64,000 nt of DNA from Atopobium sp. oral taxon 416 (GTDB taxonomy: Bacteria > Actinomycetota > Coriobacteriia > Coriobacteriales > Atopobiaceae), in the NCBI RefSeq assembly GCF_018128285.1, contig NZ_CP072380.1, forward strand, positions 2,604,001 to 2,668,000, written 5' to 3'. A model generated the notes under the pieces. It did no database searches. It saw only the letters and a program-made list of their open reading frames with translations, and was not told the DNA's origin. Below, piece by piece: positions 58,229 to 64,000 of the stretch. How positions within the stretch are numbered: position 1 is the first letter of the stretch; the number at the start of each line of letters is the position of its first letter. The translations under genes and the position numbers were made by a program.

Positions 58229-59104
58229 ATGGAACTCACATTGGATCGGCTGACCAAGCAGTTCGGGGCGAGGATAGCCGTGGACCGCGTGTCGGCCATG
58301 CTTTCCCCGGGCGTGACGGGGCTTTTGGGCGCGAACGGCGCGGGCAAGACCACGCTCATGCGCATGGTCTGCGACGTGCTGCGCCCCACCAGCGGACAGG
58401 TTCTGCTCGGCGGGCGCGACGCCCTATCGATGGGCGACGAGTATCGGGCGCTGCTCGGCTACCTCCCACAGGATTTCGGCTACTACCCCGACTTCTCGGC
58501 GCTCGAGTTCATGCGCTATATGGCCACGCTCAAGGGCTTCTCCAGCCGGGACGGCCGCGCCCGCAGCGTGCAGCTGCTCGATGAGGTCGGGCTTGCCGAC
58601 GACGCGCGGCGCAAGGTGAAGACCTTCTCCGGCGGCATGAAGCAGCGCCTCGGAATCGCCCAGGCCATGCTCAACGACCCCGCCATCCTGGTGCTCGACG
58701 AGCCCACGGCCGGCCTCGACCCCAAGGAGCGCGTGCGCTTCCGCAACCTCATCGCCGGCTTCGCCCAAAACAAGATCGTGATACTTTCCACCCACATCGT
58801 CAGCGACGTGGAGTTCATCGCCAGCCGCATCCTCGTGATGCGCGAGGGCGGCTTCATCATGGACGGCACGCCCGAGCAGGTGATTTCGCAGGCCGCGGGC
58901 AAGGTGTGGGAATGCCATGTGGAGGCGCATCTCGCCGAGGAGATGTCGGCGCGCATGCCCGTGGCCAACGTGCGCTATGCCGCAGATGGGCATGCGGTGG
59001 TGCGCGTGGTGGCGGACGCCTCGCCCATGGAGGGGGCGCAGGCGGTCGAACCCACGTTGGAAGACCTGTACCTGCTCGCGTTCCGCGACGCGGGCATCCG
59101 TTAG
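58229..59104 (+). CDS. ABC transporter ATP-binding protein
   Basis: 291 residues. Walker A GANGAGKTT, Q-loop YLPQDFGYYP, signature SGGMKQRLG, Walker B ILVLDEPTAGLD and H-loop STHIVSDVE. The 60-residue C-terminal extension is as in ABC-2/bacitracin-type exporters. It pairs with the permease 9 bp downstream and is probably under control of the upstream sigma factor. Confidence 0.93.
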   Translation: MELTLDRLTKQFGARIAVDRVSAMLSPGVTGLLGANGAGKTTLMRMVCDVLRPTSGQVLLGGRDALSMGDEYRALLGYLPQDFGYYPDFSALEFMRYMATLKGFSSRDGRARSVQLLDEVGLADDARRKVKTFSGGMKQRLGIAQAMLNDPAILVLDEPTAGLDPKERVRFRNLIAGFAQNKIVILSTHIVSDVEFIASRILVMREGGFIMDGTPEQVISQAAGKVWECHVEAHLAEEMSARMPVANVRYAADGHAVVRVVADASPMEGAQAVEPTLEDLYLLAFRDAGIR

Positions 59105-59113
59105 GAGAACACA

Positions 59114-60338
59114 ATGGGAGAGCTCATCAAGTTCGAACTCAGAAAGATACTCGGCAACCGTGCGGGCATGGCGGCGTGCCTGGTCGCGCTCGCCCTGCTG
59201 GCAGGCATGGCCTTCATGAACCTGGCGACCACGACCACACGCGACCATGCAACGGGCGCCGTCGTGGAGGGGCTCGCCGGCCAGCAGGCATGCCGCAACA
59301 ACGAGGAGTCGCATGCCGGCGTGCTCGACGACGCCCGAATCGCGAAAGACGCAGCTGTCCTCGATCGCGCCAACGAGCTCGCGGAGGGGACCCCCGGCTA
59401 TTACGACCTGTCGAGCGACGCTATAATCGTCCAGTACGGTCTCGAGTTCTGGCAGCAGACGAGGGCCGTCGCCTCCGACGACTACTACAACGAGATCGTG
59501 GGCACGCTCGATAGCGCAAGCCCGCGCGCGACGAGCCTGCGAGAGGGCTCGCTTGCGAGGATAGACACCACGCTGTCCGACGGCTTCGAACACTATTTCC
59601 CCTAACAGCGATGCCGAGGCGTCCTATTGGCACGGCATGTTCGACCAGATTCAGTGGCCGGTTGAATTTGGCTACGCCGGCGCATGGAAGAACGCCTTGG
59701 ATTGGGCGAGCTTCCTTGCTCTCGCGATCGTGGCGCTTTGCATCGCCCTCTCGGGCGTGTACGCGGGAGAGTACCAGAACCGCACCGCCGCCGTGGCGCT
59801 GCCGACGAGACGCGGGAAGAGGGCTCTTCCCGCCGCCAAGGCCGTCGCGGCGCTCGCGTTCGCCACGGCATACTGGTGGCTTTGCTCGGCGGTCGTCGTG
59901 GGGATTAACGTAGCCGCGTGCGGCGCCGGAGGGTGGGCTCTGCCGGTGCAGGTGGTCTTCGGATTCGACAACCCATACCCGCTCACAGTCGGGCAGGCCA
60001 TGCTCGCCGTCTACGGCCTCGGCTATCTTGTCACAATCGACATGGCGACGCTCACGCTGCTCCTGTCTTCGAAGATGCGCTCCACGATGCCGGTGTCCGT
60101 GATTCCGATGGCGGCGGTCTTCCTCGGGATGTTCGCCCTCTTCATCCCTCCGCTCGCGAAGCTTGGAGCCCTCACGCCCATGGCGGGACTGAACTTCACA
60201 TTCAGCCGCATGGTCAGCTACGCGGCGGGGACGGCGGTAATCGACCTTCCCACTGCGCTGGCGATTCTCTACGCAGTCCTCCTAATGACTTGCACACCGC
60301 TTGCGATGCGCGTTTTCGCGAGACATCAGGTAGCCTAG
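59114..60338 (+). pseudogene. ABC-2-type permease, one 1-nt frameshift
   Basis: Starts MGELIKFELRKILGNRAGMA with one transmembrane helix and a large external loop, then stops at TAA 59603-59605 after GFEHYFP. Removing one C from the CCCC run (59599-59602) gives FPNSDAEASYWHGMFDQIQW and joins the downstream frame with five more helices to RHQVA-stop. Membrane subunit of the exporter. The lesion is a homopolymer and may be an assembly error. Confidence 0.8.
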
Positions 60339-60385
60339 AGAAAAGAGGAAGGGCGGGTGCCCGCGTGCCCGACTGCTGCGCATAC

Positions 60386-60422
60386 GCATCCGAGAACCGG
60401 TGAAGCAGCGGTTCTCGGATGC
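60386..60422. terminator. Bidirectional terminator-like hairpin
   Basis: GCATCCGAGAACCG and its complement CGGTTCTCGGATGC around a 9-nt loop, between two converging ABC operons. Confidence 0.6.
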
Positions 60423-60620
60423 GGATCGTTTTGCCGAGCGGCAAAGAGAATCCGGACCCGGTTGCGCGATTCCGGCCCTTTGCCACCCTGAGTGCCTAAG
60501 GGCAGTGCCGCAGCCAAGCCCATCCTCTCGTTGAGAATTCGCTATCGCGAAAGGAAGAGAGGCGCCGCGAGCGAACCCGAGGCCGCGTAGGGCACTGCGG
60601 CTGGAAACGAGTCGGTTCGG

Positions 60621-61331
60621 CTACATCTCCCGCGCCTCGTAGAGCCTTGCCGCGATTGCGGCAGAAGCCGCGTAGAGGGCGACGGAGGCCGCAGCGCTGG
60701 CGACGGCGAGCATAGCCGGCCCGTTGGGGTCCGCAAAGATGCCGTCGAGGAATTCGGCGACGAACAGAGCATCGTTCGAGCCAATCGCCGCAGACATGAG
60801 TATCACGACCAATACGATGATCATAGGGATAAAGCGCACGGCCTTCGTCATGCCGGACCGCATCGCGAGCGGCAAGGTAACCGCGAGTGCCACGGTTATG
60901 AAGAGCAGACCCATCGAGGCGGACAGCGTGTAGGTCCCCGGATCGATTCCTTCGCCGAGCGCGCGCACGCCGTCAACGTCGTAACCCATCGCCATGAAGG
61001 CGCTTGCGAGCGCCATGGCGGCGAGCGACGCGACCAGCCCCACGACGAGGCCGGCAGCCACTGCTATGGCGAGACTCGCGTAGCGCCCGGACACCACGTT
61101 TGCTCGGGAGATCGGCAGCGCGAGGCGGTAGCGTTCCCAGCCGTTGCGCTCATCGAGCGCGAGGACGGTGAATGCGCAGTTCCCGCTCACCGTTACGCTG
61201 ATGAGCGGCGAAACGACATAGGGGTTTTCCATCACGAACGCGAGCAAGATGCCGAGCGCGAGGCCGATGACTGACTGCTGAGCCAGGTACTTGCGCATGA
61301 TGATGAGGTCGGAGAGAATCATCGCCTTCAT
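60621..61331 (-). CDS. ABC-2-type transporter permease
   Basis: 236 residues with about six transmembrane helices (MILSDLIIMRKYLAQQSVIG start, LGILLAFVMENPYVVSPLIS, AASAAASVALYAASAAIAAR end). Its start overlaps the ATPase stop by 4 bp. Last gene of the GntR-ATPase-permease operon, similar in plan to ytrA-ytrB-ytrC. Confidence 0.85.
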   Translation of the reverse strand: MKAMILSDLIIMRKYLAQQSVIGLALGILLAFVMENPYVVSPLISVTVSGNCAFTVLALDERNGWERYRLALPISRANVVSGRYASLAIAVAAGLVVGLVASLAAMALASAFMAMGYDVDGVRALGEGIDPGTYTLSASMGLLFITVALAVTLPLAMRSGMTKAVRFIPMIIVLVVILMSAAIGSNDALFVAEFLDGIFADPNGPAMLAVASAAASVALYAASAAIAARLYEAREM

Positions 61332-62200
61332 CGGATTTCCCCCCTCAACACGAGGTTCAGGTAGCCGTCTATGTCGGCACGGTCAAGCGCGATTCTGGGG
61401 AACCGTTCCCCGAACGCGAACCGATCGGGCACGAGAATCGCCGTACCGTACGGCTGCCTGATGAAGCGCATCTCGCCAGGGGCGAAGAATGAGCTTTCCG
61501 CGACGGAATCGAACTCCGCCGCATTGCATTGCGCGACGCCCGCCACGTCGGTAATGGCATCCTTTTCGACAGAAAACGCGATACGGCCCGCTTCGATGCA
61601 GACTACGTAGTCGGCAATCTTCTCGAGGTCGCTCGTGATGTGGCTCGACATGAGGATGCCACGCCCCTCGTCGGCCATGAATTCTCGCAGCATCCCGAGC
61701 ACTTCTTCTCGAGCGATGGGGTCGAGGCCCGCCGTCGCCTCATCGAGGACGAGCAGCTCTGCCCCATGCGAGAGCGCGCATGCCAGCGATAGCTTCATGC
61801 TCATACCGCGCGAGAGGTCAGAGACCTTCTTGTCCTCCGGCAGGCCGAACTCGCCCAGGCACCGCTTGAAGGCCGCCTGGTCCCATCGTCCATAAACCGA
61901 CCGCATGAGCGAGCCGGCAGCAGCCACAGTTATCTCTTCGGGCAGCGCGCAAGTGTCGAACACCACGCCGATGCGCTGCTTGGTCGCCGCGTCGCGCGGG
62001 GCGGCGGTGCCGAAGAGCCTCACCTTCCCTCCGTCTGCTCGGATGAGACCGAGAGCGGCCTTTATGACCGTCGTCTTCCCGGCGCCGTTGGCGCCCACGA
62101 GCCCGACGACACTGCCTGCGAAAACGGAGAGCGACACGTCGCGTAACGCGAAGCCGTCGTAGCGTTTCGAGAGGTCGGTTATTGTCAAAAGTTCGTTCAT
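61328..62200 (-). CDS. ABC transporter ATP-binding protein (YtrB-like)
   Basis: 290 residues from ATG 62200, which has AGGAGG just upstream; an earlier ATG at 62221 overlaps the GntR stop. Walker A GANGAGKTT, signature DLSRGMSMKLS, Walker B LLVLDEATAGLD and H-loop SSHITSDLE. Forms an exporter with the following permease, probably for a cell-wall-active compound; inferred from operon plan. Confidence 0.9.
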   Translation of the reverse strand: MNELLTITDLSKRYDGFALRDVSLSVFAGSVVGLVGANGAGKTTVIKAALGLIRADGGKVRLFGTAAPRDAATKQRIGVVFDTCALPEEITVAAAGSLMRSVYGRWDQAAFKRCLGEFGLPEDKKVSDLSRGMSMKLSLACALSHGAELLVLDEATAGLDPIAREEVLGMLREFMADEGRGILMSSHITSDLEKIADYVVCIEAGRIAFSVEKDAITDVAGVAQCNAAEFDSVAESSFFAPGEMRFIRQPYGTAILVPDRFAFGERFPRIALDRADIDGYLNLVLRGEIR

Positions 62201-62217
62201 GGTGCCTCCTGCCTGCT

Positions 62218-62586
62218 TCATTCCGCCAGCGCGTCTATCATGTCGTGAAGCTCGGATGTCCCGATGCCCGCAGCCGAACCCTCCTCGATTGCCTGGGAGA
62301 GCAGCTCCTCAATGTGACGGAGCCTCTCCTCCCGCAGGATCTCTAGGTTGCCGCCGGCGACAAAGGTTCCCTTGCCCTGTATCGTTTCGACGAGGCCCTG
62401 GACCTCGAGGTCGGCGTAGGCCCTTTTCGTCGTTATGACGCTCACCCGCAGGTCGTTCGCGAGCGCACGGATCGAGGGCAGGCGTTCTCCTTCGGCCAAA
62501 GCCCCGCTCGCGATGAGCCCCCGCAGCTGCGAGGCTATCTGGTCGTAGATCGGCTTGCCGCTCGCGTTCGAGATGATGATGTCCAT
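62218..62586 (-). CDS. GntR-family repressor, YtrA subfamily
   Basis: 122 residues: MDIIISNASGKPIYDQIASQ and GERLPSIRALANDLRVSVIT form the winged helix, with GLVETIQGKGTFVAGGN. The short C-terminal helix without a ligand domain marks the YtrA group, which represses its own ABC operon. The AT-rich repeats upstream are the likely operator. Confidence 0.9.
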   Translation of the reverse strand: MDIIISNASGKPIYDQIASQLRGLIASGALAEGERLPSIRALANDLRVSVITTKRAYADLEVQGLVETIQGKGTFVAGGNLEILREERLRHIEELLSQAIEEGSAAGIGTSELHDMIDALAE

Positions 62587-62661
62587 GGGTCGTTCCTCGT
62601 CATTTAGGCTCTCCGCACGCCGTCCCGTGAGAGTTCTAGTGTAGTCCGCTCAGTCGCTGAA

Positions 62662-62715
62662 TAATATATCGTATATACACACTATCTACAGTATACACAG
62701 CGGTACACACTACGC
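62662..62715. promoter_or_regulatory. Promoter/operator region of the GntR operon
   Basis: AT-rich run with repeated GTGTATAC/GTATATAC units (ATCGTATATACACAC, CAGTATACACAG, GGTACACAC) 75-130 bp before the GntR start. Repeats of this type suit YtrA-like dimers. Confidence 0.45.
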
Positions 62716-62739
62716 AAGGGGCAATGGTCGAATCCGCAT

Positions 62740-63000
62740 GGCGGCTATCAACTGCCGGGCAAGTACGCCATAGAGGTCGGGCGCTGGCGAGCAAGGGCGC
62801 CTTGCGGTGGCCTAGCGCCTCAGGCCGCATTGCCTGTCGCCAACGGATCCCGAACATCGCTCGACATCGTCCGAGGAACTGGGCCTCTTGGCATCAAAGA
62901 GCATCCAGTGCGAAGAGATGCCGGACGAGAGGTAGCGCATGGCTCACGAAGCTGGCGCACGGAGAGCCATCGCCCCCTGACCAGCCGTCACCCCATGACG
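62740..63000 (+). repeat. H cassette, copy 5, decayed
   Basis: CTCGACATCGTCCGAGGAAC, CTTGGCATCAAAGAGCATCC and ATGCCGGACGAGAGGTAG align with copy 6 at 63677-63752. The HTH gene start ATG at 62936 gives only about 13 codons before a stop. Confidence 0.65.
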
Positions 63001-63092
63001 ACATGTCACCCCGAGAGACGCTCAACCCTGACGGCTCGTCTGGGGCGCCGGTGTCGGTTCGTCATCCGAAAGGAAATGGGAAAGCATAGCTC

Positions 63093-63400
63093 ATGAGAGA
63101 AAACGGCTTCCTCGCCCCTCGGGAGGCGCGTGAGAGGGGGCTCGAGTTCGAGGAGCCCGACCCCATCACATGCCGGTGGTGCGGCATACCGCTCACTCCC
63201 GCTCGGCGTCGAGCTGCCGGGGCGGGTGCACTGGCTGGCGAGCGAGCTGCTGATACTCGACGACCTGGACAAGGACGATGGCAGCGGCTGGGCGCGCGCG
63301 ACGATTCAGATTCAGAGCATCCTGACGTCCGGGGCTCCCGGGCGATTACGAGGGCTGCGCCCGCGCCGCCCAGCACGGGGCACAAGCTCGTCAACGAGTA
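63093..63400 (+). pseudogene. DnaC-like ATPase remnant (tentative)
   Basis: From ATG 63093: RENGFLAPREARERGLEFEE then CRWCGIPL, a zinc-finger-like start. In another frame downstream ELLILDDLDKDDGSGWARAT resembles the Walker B block of DnaC/IstB ATPases. The P-loop segment is missing, so the gene is internally deleted and frameshifted. Identification rests on two short blocks. Confidence 0.4.
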
Positions 63401-63599
63401 ACGCATCAGGCAGTCGGCACCGGAAGCGACGATGCCTGCTAGCGCGCCCAGCGCCTCGCGACCGCGGACGGCCCGGTCGCGCTCGGATATCAGCGCGATC
63501 CGGTGCCCCTCGAAACGCCGGCCGCCGTCGACCGCATTGAGACCCGAAGCGCACAGCGCCGCCAATCCCCGTCCGGCGCCGTCATCCCGGCCACGGGCC

Positions 63600-64000
63600 G
63601 GCGATGCCTTGCAGTGGCTTGGAGCGCCTTGGCGGCCCGCGCCGCGTTGCGCGCGCAAGCGAACCGGGATACACCTCTCGACATCGTCCAAGGAGACGGG
63701 CTCCTTGGCATCAAAGGGCACCCGAACGGATCGGATGCCAGACGAGAGGTGACACATGGAAGACGACATCTTCAGCATGGAGCGCGAGCCCGGGCACGAT
63801 GCCGCTGGGCTCGGCGGCGCCACGTCGGATAATGGGGCTGAGAACCGCGAGGGTGCCGAGGCGGGGAAACGGGGATTCGCTGCCACCCCGAGCTCAGACA
63901 TCCACGGCCAAGACGACGCGCTGCTCGACGTCCCGGAAGTCGCCGAGTACCTTCGCATCTCGCGATCGTCGGTCTACAAGCTCATCGAGAGGCAGCAGAT
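63600..64000 (+). repeat. H cassette, copy 6, running off the window
   Basis: Leader with CTCGACATCGTCCAAGGAG, CTTGGCATCAAAGGGCACC and a short reading MPDER-stop (63735-63752), then the HTH gene. Terminators would lie beyond the edge. Confidence 0.7.
63756..64000 (+). CDS. Excisionase-like helix-turn-helix protein, C-terminus outside the window
   Basis: 81 residues visible from ATG 63756 with GAGAGGTGA upstream. MEDDIFSMEREPGHDAAGLG opens an acidic half, and DVPEVAEYLRISRSSVYKLI with ERQQ is the HTH_17 domain. Closely related to the product at 49.7 kb. In this copy a five-codon reading MPDER ends in the ribosome site, unlike copy 3 where the same ATG is in frame. Confidence 0.8.
   Translation, partial: MEDDIFSMEREPGHDAAGLGGATSDNGAENREGAEAGKRGFAATPSSDIHGQDDALLDVPEVAEYLRISRSSVYKLIERQQ

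Noticed and set aside
58424-59593. 389-residue minus-strand frame
   Set aside because: Antisense to the ABC ATPase and permease; His/Gly-rich and without motifs.
63062-63958. 298-residue minus-strand frame
   Set aside because: Spans two unrelated repeat units and reads antisense to the HTH gene; no ribosome site or motif found.
41518-64000. Integrase or recombinase that could move the R/H modules
   Set aside because: I looked for tyrosine and serine recombinase motifs across the island and saw none; the only recombination enzymes are IS transposases.
1-64000. tRNA or rRNA genes
   Set aside because: No cloverleaf with a CCA-adjacent acceptor or rRNA core sequence was recognised by eye; a covariance search would be decisive.

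Overview
The window looks like high-GC chromosome of a Coriobacteriia (Olsenella/Atopobium/Collinsella-type gut Actinomycetota). This is inferred from codon style, the catabolic genes and the insertion sequence (IS) content; no rRNA or other taxonomic marker is present. The left 14 kb is ordinary chromosome: a broken tRNA-dihydrouridine synthase cut by the window edge; a glycoside-use operon (GH3 glucosidase, GH78 rhamnosidase, GPH-type symporter) divergent from an AraC regulator; a two-gene NAD-dependent epimerase/dehydratase operon with a similar operator; and DUF488, a broken TipA-type regulator and, further right, a ROK sugar kinase.

From about 14.4 to 41.5 kb the DNA is an IS graveyard. 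I can delimit three IS30 copies, four ISL3-type elements plus one end fragment, two IS1595 elements, one IS1634 element with 49-bp direct repeats, an IS5-type remnant with a 96-bp miniature relative, IS21, IS4-like and IS110 remnants, and two unassigned IS. Almost every transposase is frameshifted. Stranded between them are an Abi-type gene, one AbiE pair, HicAB, a GNAT acetyltransferase, Phd-Doc, and a minus-strand prophage tail fragment (major tail protein, tail assembly chaperone, tape measure) that carries a DinJ/RelE-type pair in the opposite direction. The HicAB/GNAT and prophage stretches are visibly more AT-rich and look foreign.

From about 42 to 64 kb the window is a modular defence island. 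Two repeat families alternate between cargoes. Element R is four copies of about 340 bp, each with a TGTAGTCA/TGACTACA hairpin, AGAGTGAC motifs and a left end that reads as a short peptide tail ending TIEWE-stop on the minus strand. Element H is a cassette with a conserved leader, a small excisionase-like HTH gene and one or two hairpin terminators; there are six full or partial copies, all on the plus strand. The order is R, zinc-ribbon plus membrane coiled-coil pair, H, AbiE pair, R, DUF6414-like protein plus AAA+ ATPase, H, AlbA/ATPase protein, R, AAA ATPase plus S8 protease, H, ECF sigma/membrane fusion with an ABC exporter, YtrA-like GntR/ABC operon, H, decayed DnaC-like gene, H (running off the end). 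No integrase is visible, so how these modules accumulated is unknown.

Many coding sequences carry single in-frame stops or 1-nt indels in short homopolymers. These may be real decay or assembly error, and the distinction matters before any of the defence systems is called inactive.
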